This document shows positions 18,122 to 26,531 of a DNA stretch of 64,000 nt, one piece after another. The translations under genes and the position numbers were made by a program. The notes below the pieces were generated by a model. The model did no database searches and was not told where the DNA came from. It was given only the letters and a program-made list of their open reading frames with translations. The stretch comes from Acinetobacter oleivorans DR1 (GTDB lineage Bacteria > Pseudomonadota > Gammaproteobacteria > Pseudomonadales > Moraxellaceae). Location: assembly GCF_000196795.1 (NCBI RefSeq), contig NC_014259.1, forward strand, positions 3,100,001 to 3,164,000, written 5' to 3'. Numbering within the stretch: position 1 is the stretch's first letter; each line of letters begins with the position of its first letter.

Positions 18122-18916
18122 TTATAAATGTTTGTTAAAACCACCCGAGACATCTATTGCTGAACCTGTGGTGTAAGATGCCAATGGTGATGCCAAGAAA
18201 ACTAAAGCACGTGCAGGCTCTTCTGGGCGGCCTAAACGCTGCATTGGAATACCGCGATTTTTTGCAATATTGCCTGTCCACTCCTCCCATGACAGATTTA
18301 AATCTGAACGGGTTTCATAACGGCGTTTCCACTGCGCAGATTCGACCATACCGAGTAAAATCGAGTTCACGCGAACACCATATTGAGTAAACTCATGTGC
18401 CAAAGAATGGGTTAAGTTCAAAAGTGCAGCGCGTGCAGATGAAGTCGCAATCATGTGCGGTTCAGGTTGCAATGCCAGTAATGAGTTCACATTGGTAATA
18501 GACGCATTTGCCGACTGTTTTAAGTCGTCAAGAAAAGCTCTTACCGGATGTAAAACACTGAAATATTTCAGCTCAATTTCTTTCATCCAGTCTTCATCTT
18601 GCGTATTTTCAAAATTTGAAACACGACCTTGCCCAGCATTGTTAATGAGCATGTCCACATTGCCCAAATTGAGTTTGACGTCTTTGGCAAATTGCTGAAC
18701 TTCTTCTTTTTTCAAAACATTACATGCTTTGGTAAAAATATTGGCATGTGGAAATTTTTCTAAAATATAGTGCTTAGAAGCATTTAAACGTTCTTCATCG
18801 CGACCACACCAAGCAACTTTTGCACCCTCTGCAACCAGTATTTCAACAGCAGCCAGCCCAATCCCAGATGAGCCACCGGTAACAACTGCAACTTTTCCTT
18901 CAACTTGGAAGCTCAT
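18122..18916 (-). CDS. SDR-family oxidoreductase
   Basis: A 264-aa classical SDR with TGGSSGIG cofactor motif (13-20) and NNAG (about 92-95). The expected catalytic YxxxK is altered: the region reads ATSSARAALLNLTHSLAHEF, so the Tyr and Lys positions appear replaced (Ser and Ala). The Ser-containing strand NVNSLLAL is also atypical. It is in frame, expressed in line with its neighbours and not otherwise damaged. It may therefore catalyse something unusual or be a binding/partner protein. This is the second SDR of the operon; the first (at 23785) has a standard catalytic site. Confidence 0.85.
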   Translation of the reverse strand: MSFQVEGKVAVVTGGSSGIGLAAVEILVAEGAKVAWCGRDEERLNASKHYILEKFPHANIFTKACNVLKKEEVQQFAKDVKLNLGNVDMLINNAGQGRVSNFENTQDEDWMKEIELKYFSVLHPVRAFLDDLKQSANASITNVNSLLALQPEPHMIATSSARAALLNLTHSLAHEFTQYGVRVNSILLGMVESAQWKRRYETRSDLNLSWEEWTGNIAKNRGIPMQRLGRPEEPARALVFLASPLASYTTGSAIDVSGGFNKHL

Positions 18917-18931
18917 AATCCTTAATCTCTC

Positions 18932-19756
18932 TTACGATTGTTCCTGAATCGTCAACATAATTTGGTTAAATGCTTGCGGTTGGTCGACATAACTTAAATG
19001 TCCTGCATCTTCTATGATGAAGCGCTGTTCCAACTGCAATTCCTGAGCAAGCTCTTGTATACCTAACGCAGGAGTGATTTGATCTTGCTGCCCTGCAATC
19101 ACTGTGCATGGGACTTTTAAATGGGTTAAATAATTACGTATTTCGTCATATGCCAGTAAGTACGATGCATGTGTGAAACCCTGTAGGGTCAACTGTTGCA
19201 TCACCTCTGAAACTAAGGCTAAGGCTTGTGGCTCTTGTTTATAAATCAAATGAGGTCCACGGCTTTCGGCCATGCCTTTAGCACCAAGTTCTTTCAACAT
19301 TTTTGGTCTTTTTTCAAAAACCTGAATTTGTGTTTGTTCATCGTGGCGCTGGTAACCTTGCGCTAAGTTAGCGACAACCAAGTGTTCCACTCGCTCTGGG
19401 TAAAGTGCAGCGAATGCACTCGCCTGTAAGGCACCTAATGAGTGTCCAACCACAATTGCTTTTTCAATTTTTAAAACATCGAACAATTCAACCAAACGCT
19501 TTGCATAATCAGTAGCATCGGGTTGATCAGTTAAAAGTTCATCTGATTTGCCATAGCCCGGCGCGTCCCAGGCAATGACATGAAAATGATGAGACAACAC
19601 TTCAAGTTGGTTCACCCATGAAGCAGAACCTGAACTAATGCCGTGCAGCAGCACAAGGTACTCGCCCTGACCGGCTTCCCGATAGGCTTGCTGCTGGCCT
19701 TGAACAGTGACGGTTTTCACCGGAAATTCTGCTAACTTTTCAATGAGTGTCATCAT
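18932..19756 (-). CDS. Alpha/beta hydrolase, meta-cleavage-product hydrolase-like
   Basis: About 274 aa. The nucleophile elbow is GHSLGA (Ser about 106), the acid is probably Asp in GQQDQITP (about 225) and the base His in EDAGHLS (about 253). The oxyanion strand is LLHGISSGSASW. In size and motifs it fits C-C bond hydrolases that cleave ring-fission products after an extradiol dioxygenase, and such an enzyme is present in the same operon. I placed the start at ATG-ATG (19756); a TTG at 19792 also is in frame. Confidence 0.85.
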   Translation of the reverse strand: MMTLIEKLAEFPVKTVTVQGQQQAYREAGQGEYLVLLHGISSGSASWVNQLEVLSHHFHVIAWDAPGYGKSDELLTDQPDATDYAKRLVELFDVLKIEKAIVVGHSLGALQASAFAALYPERVEHLVVANLAQGYQRHDEQTQIQVFEKRPKMLKELGAKGMAESRGPHLIYKQEPQALALVSEVMQQLTLQGFTHASYLLAYDEIRNYLTHLKVPCTVIAGQQDQITPALGIQELAQELQLEQRFIIEDAGHLSYVDQPQAFNQIMLTIQEQS

Positions 19757-19792
19757 TTTCAATTCTTTCCTTTTATTCACTTCATCAAACAA

Positions 19793-20314
19793 TTAACGTT
19801 TGATTTGAGACAATGGATGCTCTGGTGGATAGTTCGGAATGGTTGGTTTACCTGTTCCTAACATCACACACATCAAGGCATCTTCTTGACCTGGGTTAAA
19901 CAAACCACGGTAAATACCCGGTGGAATTGAAATCAGGTCACGCTCTTTTAAACGAGTCTCAAATTTTTCGCCGTTGTGCTCAATGAACAAATCAATTTCG
20001 CCGCGAAGCATAAAGAACACTTCTTCAACATCGTGATGAATGTGCAAAGGACCTTCACACTGTGGTGGCAGAACCATGGTTGAAAACGTGAAGTTTTCTG
20101 CTGGAACGGTGTTACCGTCATTTGCAACACCTGTTGCACCGGTACCCATGTAACGCATTTGTGCACGGCGATATTTCGGGTCGTAATCAGCTTGGAACTT
20201 CAAAGCCTCAAAGTCATATTTACGTGTCTCAAAGCGAGCAATACGCGTGTTTAACCAATCTTCTAAAGAAGCATTTTCTGGTTGTGCCCACGATTCGAAT
20301 TGTTGTGTAGTCAT
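19793..20314 (-). CDS. Cupin-domain protein
   Basis: A 173-aa single-domain cupin. The metal-binding motif is GPLHIHHDVEEVFF, followed by a second motif region SIPPGIYRGLFNPG in which the usual second His is not obvious. An N-terminal segment of about 70 residues precedes the barrel. GGAG lies 8 nt before the ATG. It could be a small dioxygenase or isomerase acting on a pathway intermediate, or a sensor. It sits between the MFS and hydrolase genes of the Rieske operon. No specific reaction can be assigned. Confidence 0.85.
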   Translation of the reverse strand: MTTQQFESWAQPENASLEDWLNTRIARFETRKYDFEALKFQADYDPKYRRAQMRYMGTGATGVANDGNTVPAENFTFSTMVLPPQCEGPLHIHHDVEEVFFMLRGEIDLFIEHNGEKFETRLKERDLISIPPGIYRGLFNPGQEDALMCVMLGTGKPTIPNYPPEHPLSQIKR

Positions 20315-20337
20315 TTTTTAAACTCCTATACAGTGAA

Positions 20338-21561
20338 TTAATAACGTTTTAAAAGAGGAACTAAGAACAACGATCCAATGACAGCGACTGCAGCCAAGAA
20401 GGTAATTCCTAAATTAAAACTATGTGTTTGCATCACGATGTAACCGATAAGAACAGGCGCAATTGCACTTGCAAAATTACCTAAACCGTTAAATATTCCA
20501 CCCGCAGTCGCCCCTACATTTGAGGTCGTCACTCTTGCAAGCAGAGCAAATACCGCCGCTACTCCAAAGCCCCACGCCATAGCACTTAAAGACATGGCAG
20601 CAATAATCAATAGTGGCTCAGTCATAATGACCATCACATACATGAAGATGCCCGCGAGTAATAAACCGCTAAATACTTGAATTGCACGGCGGCCTAACTT
20701 GTCAGATAAAAACGCACCGATAATTTCGCCAATTAACATGGCAATGAACGGAAAGCTTGAATACATCCCAAACTCTTTGAGATTGAATCCTTTGTCTTGC
20801 ATTAAGTAAGAAGGAACCCAGCTGTTTAAGCCCCACAAATACGTCATCAACGCAATGTTAAAGAGACACACCAACCAGAATGCGCTGTTGCTGAGCAGCA
20901 ATTTAGTGTTAGCAATGTGGCCTTTGAAATTGGTACGTTTACTCTCACCATCAATTTCGACAGTTTTCTTGAGCTGCAAGTTACGTAAACCAAAAACAAT
21001 GCTGAAAATGGCAATGACTGTTAAACCAGCCATCACAAAAAACGTGGTGTGCCAGTCATGGTGCGCTAAAACATTTGCAGTAATCGGGAACCCAAGGAAT
21101 GCACCAATCGGTGTTCCAAGTAAGAACATGGTAGAAGCACGTGCTTGCTGATGGTCTGTGTAAGTCTGTTTAACAATGGTGTATGCCAAGGCAAATAAGG
21201 GACCTTCTGCTAAACCGAGCAGTACACGTAAAATCAACATGCCTGAATAACTGGTGGTGAAGCCCATGCAAAACATGAGTAAACCCCAAGAGGTCACGCT
21301 CCAGAACAGCATTTTCTTGGGGTTAAAAATGTCACCCAAAAAGCTTAGAAAGACTGATGAAAAACCATAAGCAAGCAAGAAACTTGTCATGAGCCATCCA
21401 AGCTTGGCCTTATCTTCAGCAATTCCCATTGCACTTTGAAAATGAGGATCTGAAAATAAAACCGCAATACTAATCTTGTCGAAAAATGCCAGTACCACAC
21501 ACACCATAAGGACAAAAGCAGGTACCCAATGCTTCAATCCACTTTTTTCTTCATTACTCAT
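20338..21561 (-). CDS. MFS transporter (ACS-like) of the Rieske operon
   Basis: A 407-aa twelve-helix MFS carrier. The first helix contains VVLAFFDKISIAVLF and the helix 2-3 loop GDIFNPKKM; the layout resembles aromatic- or organic-acid:H+ symporters. It lies in the middle of the operon, 42 nt after the reductase gene and 23 nt before the cupin gene, so it very likely imports the pathway substrate. The divergent context and porin downstream support an uptake function. Substrate unknown. Confidence 0.88.
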   Translation of the reverse strand: MSNEEKSGLKHWVPAFVLMVCVVLAFFDKISIAVLFSDPHFQSAMGIAEDKAKLGWLMTSFLLAYGFSSVFLSFLGDIFNPKKMLFWSVTSWGLLMFCMGFTTSYSGMLILRVLLGLAEGPLFALAYTIVKQTYTDHQQARASTMFLLGTPIGAFLGFPITANVLAHHDWHTTFFVMAGLTVIAIFSIVFGLRNLQLKKTVEIDGESKRTNFKGHIANTKLLLSNSAFWLVCLFNIALMTYLWGLNSWVPSYLMQDKGFNLKEFGMYSSFPFIAMLIGEIIGAFLSDKLGRRAIQVFSGLLLAGIFMYVMVIMTEPLLIIAAMSLSAMAWGFGVAAVFALLARVTTSNVGATAGGIFNGLGNFASAIAPVLIGYIVMQTHSFNLGITFLAAVAVIGSLFLVPLLKRY

Positions 21562-21603
21562 GTGTCATTCCTTCGATTTGGTAATGAGAACCAGATTTAA
21601 TGT

Positions 21604-22815
21604 TTACGGTTTTAACTTCATGACATTAAATTCAGCATCTGCTAATAGTTTTGGATCTAAAACGGTGTTGGCTTGCATCCAACGTTTTGCCAGTTTGACT
21701 AGCTTCGAGTCATTAATGGCAATCATGTTGAGCAAACGATTTTCATGGTCCAGATATAAATAGCTCACCTGATCTTCACCGCCTTGGCGAATGACCACTT
21801 CCTTTGTTTTTTCAGGCTGATAAGTACCTAAAATCTGGATGTTAAAGTGATATTGATCAGACCAAAGCCATGGAATATCGCTATATTCAGTTTCAATTCC
21901 GAGCATTGATTTCGCTGCGGCAATCGCCTGATTTTGCGCATTCGCCCAAGACTGAATGCAATAACCCAAGCCCGGATGAATCGCAACATCACCTGCGGCA
22001 TAAATGTTTTGATCTGAAGTTTGCCCAAAACAATTCACCACAATGCCATCTTTCACATCGAGACCAGCGTGTACACCTAACTCTTTGGCAATATCAGCGC
22101 CCGCACCTACCACAACACAGTCAAATAACTGACTATTTTGTGGGTGATTCACCACTTCAACTTTCTGATTAGGCGCTTCAACCAAATGAAGGCTCTTGCT
22201 GTCTAAATGAATTTGTGTACCTTGGGCTTCATGTATATTTTTTAAAAATGCAGACACTTCCAGACTCACACTTCTTGCACATAAACGGTCGCCATATTCA
22301 AAAATATGAACATCTTTACCTTGCTTACGTGCAGTTGCTGCAATTTCTAAACCAATCCAGCCACCGCCAATCACAGCGACATTTTTTGCATTCTTTAAAA
22401 TTTCAGCCAAACGTTCACAGTCTTGCACATTGCGTAAGGTCACAACATTTGGAATGAACTGCCATGTATTGACCGGTACACGTGCACGGCTTCCGGTTGC
22501 AATCAACAATTTGTCATACGGCAAAACTTGGCCACTTTCTAAATGAACCTGTTTTTGCTCACGGTCGACTTTTGTCGCAATTTCCGGTTTATGCCATTGA
22601 ACCTTGAACTCTTGAACCTGCTCAGGAGAGAACAGATTTAAACTTTCATAAGTTGCTTCTTTTGAAAGTACTTGCTTAGACAGTGGTGGACGCTCATAAA
22701 ACACTTGATCTTCATTTGAAACCACGTGAATTTCGCCCACATAACCATTTTGACGTAAGGTACTTACTGCCCAACCCGCTGCCTGTCCGGCACCTACAAT
22801 TACGATCTTTTCCAT
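21604..22815 (-). CDS. FAD-dependent ferredoxin reductase of the Rieske system
   Basis: About 403 aa, of the class found in three-component ring-hydroxylating oxygenases and rubredoxin reductases. The FAD motif is GAGQAAG near the N-terminus, the NADH motif is GGGWIGLE (about 153-160) and the second FAD motif is NIYAAGDVA (about 272-280). The start at 22815 has AAGGA at 8-nt spacing; an ATG at 22821 is also possible. It should pass electrons from NAD(P)H to the Rieske ferredoxin encoded at the head of the operon. Confidence 0.92.
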   Translation of the reverse strand: MEKIVIVGAGQAAGWAVSTLRQNGYVGEIHVVSNEDQVFYERPPLSKQVLSKEATYESLNLFSPEQVQEFKVQWHKPEIATKVDREQKQVHLESGQVLPYDKLLIATGSRARVPVNTWQFIPNVVTLRNVQDCERLAEILKNAKNVAVIGGGWIGLEIAATARKQGKDVHIFEYGDRLCARSVSLEVSAFLKNIHEAQGTQIHLDSKSLHLVEAPNQKVEVVNHPQNSQLFDCVVVGAGADIAKELGVHAGLDVKDGIVVNCFGQTSDQNIYAAGDVAIHPGLGYCIQSWANAQNQAIAAAKSMLGIETEYSDIPWLWSDQYHFNIQILGTYQPEKTKEVVIRQGGEDQVSYLYLDHENRLLNMIAINDSKLVKLAKRWMQANTVLDPKLLADAEFNVMKLKP

Positions 22816-22843
22816 AGCCATCTTCCTTGTAAAGCCAAACCTG

Positions 22844-23773
22844 TTAAACAGGCTTCACCTGACGGCGGGTTGTGTCATCAAGACCACCTTCAATCGCCCA
22901 TTCGGTGAAAAGCTCTAGACGATGTTCTTCTACACGTGGCTGCCATTCTTCTGTCAAATAGTCATCGTTAGTGTAGTACTCAAATGCACCACCCAATGGT
23001 GAGTTGACGTACCAGAAATAAGCAGAAGAAATTGGGTGACGTCCAGGTCCAATAAAAGTTGACCATTCCGAACGATTCATATTTAAACCGCCCCCAATCA
23101 CCTCATGGATATCACGTACTACAAACGCAACGTGATTTAAGCCAGCAGGTTTATTTGGAACACTGAGCAAGAATAAATCATGGTGATAACCTTTACCGCG
23201 ACAACGTAAGAATGCACCGCGATTTTTATAGGCATCCGATAAATGAAAGCCTACTTTTTCAATATAGAAATTTTCAGTTTTTGCCAAATCTGGTGTAAAG
23301 AACACCACGTGTCCAATCGCAACAGGTTGACCTTTTTCATAGACAGGACTTGCTGCATTCACACGTTGAATGTTGCCGTATTGGTTAATTCCTTCCGTTT
23401 TAAGTTCTTGAACATCTTTCACAAAACTTTGTTCAAAACGGATAGTCATACCATTTGGGTCAAGACACTGAACCGTATTTTCAGAACGTTTAAAACCTTC
23501 TACATCAGCCAAACGAGCTGCCAAGTCTTCAAGGTCTTGAGCACTATCAACACCCCAAGTGACTTCACGTAAAGTTGAACCTTGCTCAATAGCAACTGGC
23601 AAACGGTCATCATCACAATTAAATAGATAAATCTTGCTGCCATTTTGGGTTTGGTATAAATCTGTGCCTTCAATATCGGAAGCACTTTGACTTAAACCAA
23701 AATCTGCCAAAAACTTGTTTGAAGCGGCTCTATCTTCAACTCCAAACTTTAAAATCTCGATCCCTGTAATCAT
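22844..23773 (-). CDS. Extradiol ring-cleavage dioxygenase, VOC (type I) family
   Basis: A 309-aa two-domain VOC protein of the 2,3-dihydroxybiphenyl dioxygenase type. The three Fe ligands expected in the C-terminal domain are present: His155 (AIGHVVFF), His214 (GLNHVAFV) and Glu265 (GGAFEYY). Conserved His and Tyr near 198 and 254 also fit the active site. AAGGAG precedes the start by 7 nt. It should open a catechol-like ring next to the hydroxyls (meta cleavage), using the product of the Rieske oxygenase and SDR. Ring substrate unknown. Confidence 0.9.
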   Translation of the reverse strand: MITGIEILKFGVEDRAASNKFLADFGLSQSASDIEGTDLYQTQNGSKIYLFNCDDDRLPVAIEQGSTLREVTWGVDSAQDLEDLAARLADVEGFKRSENTVQCLDPNGMTIRFEQSFVKDVQELKTEGINQYGNIQRVNAASPVYEKGQPVAIGHVVFFTPDLAKTENFYIEKVGFHLSDAYKNRGAFLRCRGKGYHHDLFLLSVPNKPAGLNHVAFVVRDIHEVIGGGLNMNRSEWSTFIGPGRHPISSAYFWYVNSPLGGAFEYYTNDDYLTEEWQPRVEEHRLELFTEWAIEGGLDDTTRRQVKPV

Positions 23774-23784
23774 TTGACTACTCC

Positions 23785-24549
23785 TTAGTTAAAGACAAAA
23801 CCGCCATTGACCGGAATATTTTGACCTGTCACAAAAGAGGACAAATCCGACAGTAGATACAATGCTGTTCCATTTAAATCTTGTGGAAGTTGCTGACGTT
23901 GAATCGCTCTTCCGTTGACATATAAATCGTGACGTTCTTGAGGCACATACTCGGTTGCTTCAACCAAAGTTAACCCCGGAGACAATGTGTTGACACAGAT
24001 ATTAGACTGCCCCAACTCTCTTGCCATTGAACGTGTCATGGCAACAATTGCACCTTTGCTTGCAACATAAGCCATTAGGTTCGGTGCACCCCATAAAGCA
24101 GTATCTGATGCAACATTAATAATTTTGCCAGCAACAGATTGCTTTAAATGGGGAACGCATGCCTTACTAATCAGCCATGTGCCTTTCACATTAATATTCA
24201 TGACCCGATCCCAAAGTTCAGGATCGTAATCAATCATATTTTTTCCACCAACATTGGTTGCAAGTGCCGCACAGTTCACAAGGCCATCTAGTCCTTGTAA
24301 TACTTCCACGCTTTTTGCAACCGCATTTTCAATAGAGTCTGCATTGGCAAGGTCAACGGTGACAGCATGAACGTTTAGCCCTTGTTTCTGTAAAGCTTGT
24401 GCTTCTTGTTGCACCAAATCAGACAAAATATCTGCCATCACAACTTCAGCACCGGCCTCGGCAATGGCTTGAGCAAAATCTCGGCCTAAACCACGCGCAG
24501 CACCAGTCACTAAAACTTTTTTGCCTTGCAACAACGCTACATTAGCCAT
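23785..24549 (-). CDS. SDR, probable cis-dihydrodiol dehydrogenase
   Basis: A 254-aa classical SDR with TGAARGLG cofactor motif (about 15-22), NCAA in the NNAG position (slightly divergent) and an intact YVASK catalytic motif (Tyr about 150). The ATG at 24549 overlaps the stop of the Rieske oxygenase gene by 8 nt, and AGGAAG lies upstream; an in-frame ATG at 24585 is less likely. Translational coupling to the oxygenase suggests it rearomatises the cis-diol made by that enzyme. Confidence 0.88.
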   Translation of the reverse strand: MANVALLQGKKVLVTGAARGLGRDFAQAIAEAGAEVVMADILSDLVQQEAQALQKQGLNVHAVTVDLANADSIENAVAKSVEVLQGLDGLVNCAALATNVGGKNMIDYDPELWDRVMNINVKGTWLISKACVPHLKQSVAGKIINVASDTALWGAPNLMAYVASKGAIVAMTRSMARELGQSNICVNTLSPGLTLVEATEYVPQERHDLYVNGRAIQRQQLPQDLNGTALYLLSDLSSFVTGQNIPVNGGFVFN

Positions 24550-25609
24550 GAGCTTCTTCCTGCATCTCGATACGGTTTGATGCATTTAGCGCAGCAATTT
24601 TCTTTAATTGCTTTTCAGCTTCTTTTTTCATTAAACGGCGTAAACGTGCAAGACCAACATCGTGTTGATAGAGGAACTCTTTTTCACGCGCATTTGGTGC
24701 AAGGTTTTCTAAAATAATTCGGTCTTGTTCCAATACATCCCAGTGCAACTGTTCTAAATGATTGCGATATAAGAAGCGCCATACATTACGTTGCCAGCCA
24801 CTTACCTTACGACAGCGCCAGAAAAATACGCGAGTATTATTGGCATCAATTGGCGTTGCATAACCCACAATCCAGAATTCGCCACCTGGGCCAAATTGCT
24901 TACGGTATGGAATTGAAAGTCGTAACCAACTCGCACCTGTTGAACCATATTCAACCCAGTCGAAGTTCACACCTAATTGACCTTCTTTTTCAAAAACAAA
25001 GCCATTATCGGTCGTACGGTGTTTCATCTCTGCGGTACGATCACCATCTGCCATCGAGTGCGATGTTGCATGTAAATAACTACCATGCATTGGATCCATC
25101 ACGTTATCAATTGCATACTGATGGTTTACTTTCCAGTCTGCTTGGCAAAGGAATGCACTCCACTCTTCGCTTGCAAGTTGCTCTGGAAACTCAAGCGGCG
25201 CTGGTTGTTCATTTGCATCGATACCAAACCAGATGAAGATTGCGCCATGTTGCTCAATTACTGGGTAGTTCTTTAAACATTTAGTTCCAGTCATTGGACA
25301 TTCATGAACCGCTGGCACATCAGCAACTACACCATCAGCACGAACTTCAACACCGTGATACCAGCAAGCCACTCGGTCGCCTAAGTTCCAACCAAGGGAA
25401 AGACGAGCACCGCGGTGTGGACAGCGATCTTCAAGTGCATGAACCTGACCTTCGGCATCACGCCAAACCACAATATTTTCGCCTAAACGGGTAATACCGA
25501 CTGGATTAGCAGCGACTTCCCAACTTGCTAAAACCGGATGCCATTGGTCACGTAAACCAAGTTCTAAATATTCTTCAGCGCTTTGTGAAGTTGATACGAT
25601 TGCGTTCAT
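24542..25609 (-). CDS. Rieske non-heme iron oxygenase, catalytic (alpha) subunit
   Basis: A 355-aa oxygenase. The [2Fe-2S] ligands are C63-x-H65 (RCPHRG) and C82-x2-H85 (CWYH). The mononuclear Fe site is D172-x2-H175-x4-H180 within DNVMDPMHGSYLH, with the bridging Asp at 168. No beta-subunit gene is nearby, so this is a phthalate/vanillate-type homotrimeric oxygenase rather than a benzoate/naphthalene alpha-beta type. With its ferredoxin and reductase in the same operon it forms a three-component system. It is the presumed first step of the pathway. The substrate pocket cannot be read from sequence alone. Confidence 0.93.
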   Translation of the reverse strand: MNAIVSTSQSAEEYLELGLRDQWHPVLASWEVAANPVGITRLGENIVVWRDAEGQVHALEDRCPHRGARLSLGWNLGDRVACWYHGVEVRADGVVADVPAVHECPMTGTKCLKNYPVIEQHGAIFIWFGIDANEQPAPLEFPEQLASEEWSAFLCQADWKVNHQYAIDNVMDPMHGSYLHATSHSMADGDRTAEMKHRTTDNGFVFEKEGQLGVNFDWVEYGSTGASWLRLSIPYRKQFGPGGEFWIVGYATPIDANNTRVFFWRCRKVSGWQRNVWRFLYRNHLEQLHWDVLEQDRIILENLAPNAREKEFLYQHDVGLARLRRLMKKEAEKQLKKIAALNASNRIEMQEEAHG

Positions 25610-25625
25610 TTTATTCTTCCCTGAA

Positions 25626-25925
25626 TCAATAACCTAAACGTTGCATTTCTTCTGTAAAGCTTGCAGAAGTCCATTCATCACCAGATTCACAGCGGAAACC
25701 CTGTTGATTAAGTGCAGAAACAACGTCATCTAACTCTGTTGCGCCCGCAGAAAATGCCTGAATCAAGTTCTTTACAAAATCTTGTTCATAGAGCGTTGGT
25801 TCTTTATAACGTGTTTGCCAAACCAACAATTCAGATTGACCAGGAATTTGAATATTGTTGATACCTGCTTCGGTTGCCGGCGTTGCATGAATCCAGCTTG
25901 CCAACTTTTCATTAAATGTCTTCAT
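25626..25925 (-). CDS. Small protein between Rieske oxygenase and ferredoxin, 99 aa
   Basis: A 99-aa soluble protein with no metal ligands or signal peptide. The C-terminal part (ELDDVVSALNQQGFRCESGDEWTSASFTEEMQRLGY) has the look of a recombinase-type helix-turn-helix module; I recall proteins described as having a recombinase-like HTH domain beside other Rieske systems. It is separated from the ferredoxin by 27 nt and from the oxygenase by 16 nt. It may be an accessory or regulatory subunit, but no function is established here. Confidence 0.75.
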   Translation of the reverse strand: MKTFNEKLASWIHATPATEAGINNIQIPGQSELLVWQTRYKEPTLYEQDFVKNLIQAFSAGATELDDVVSALNQQGFRCESGDEWTSASFTEEMQRLGY

Positions 25926-25952
25926 TGTTCTGCTTCCTTGTACATGTGAGGA

Positions 25953-26258
25953 CTAGAGTTGAATTTGAATATCCTGTCCTTCAACACGAACTGGGTAAGT
26001 ACATAGGTTTCTACACCCGGGTCCACTTTTTAGCTCACCTGTTTGAATGTCAAAAATTGCTTCATGCAATGGACATTCAACAGTTTGATCTTCGATAAAT
26101 CCTTCGGTTAATAAGGCATACGCATGAGGGCAAACATTTTCGATAGCAAAGTAATTTTCGTCGACGAAAAATACGCCTATTTTTTTCCCTTCAATTTCGA
26201 TGGCTTTCGGCTCATCTTCGCTAACGTCACCCTGCTGACAAACTGAGATCCAACTCAT
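25953..26258 (-). CDS. Rieske-type ferredoxin of the oxygenase system
   Basis: About 101 aa. The [2Fe-2S] ligands are C43-x-H45 (CPHAYA) and C62-x2-H65 (CPLH), the standard Rieske ferredoxin arrangement. It shuttles electrons from the FAD reductase to the oxygenase. I chose ATG at 26258 because GAGGA lies 8 nt upstream; the in-frame ATG at 26273 overlaps the repeat that may be an operator. It is the first gene of the thirteen-gene operon. Confidence 0.93.
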   Translation of the reverse strand: MSWISVCQQGDVSEDEPKAIEIEGKKIGVFFVDENYFAIENVCPHAYALLTEGFIEDQTVECPLHEAIFDIQTGELKSGPGCRNLCTYPVRVEGQDIQIQL

Positions 26259-26272
26259 ACCTTGCGTCCTCA

Positions 26273-26291
26273 TTTTGTTTTATATACAAAA
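26273..26291. promoter_or_regulatory. Inverted repeat upstream of the Rieske operon, candidate IclR site
   Basis: TTTTGT / ACAAAA arms separated by 7 bp (TTTATAT). It lies between the predicted transcription start and the first gene of the operon. Related T/G-rich pieces (ATTGTTTTATG, GTTTTGAATA) occur nearer the IclR gene. Confidence 0.4.
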
Positions 26292-26320
26292 CATAATTTG
26301 ATTTTCAAAACACAGGCTAA

Positions 26321-26349
26321 GCATAATACCCTTGATCATTTTTTGTCAA
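26321..26349 (-). promoter_or_regulatory. Predicted sigma-70 promoter of the Rieske operon
   Basis: On the minus strand a perfect -35 box TTGACA (26344-26349) is followed after 17 bp by TTATGC (26321-26326). Transcription would start near 26314, about 55 nt before the ferredoxin start codon. Confidence 0.6.
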
Positions 26350-26531
26350 AGTAAAAATAAATATAAAATTCATTTACTTAATTAATTTTAAATATTTTGT
26401 TACGTTTCAAACAAGAAACAAAGTTTTGAATATAAAAATTGTTTTATGCATTTTTAACAATTACAATAGTTATAAAATAAAGCAGCATGCCCCAAATTGA
26501 ATCATGTTTTATTTATAGGAAAATGACACGA

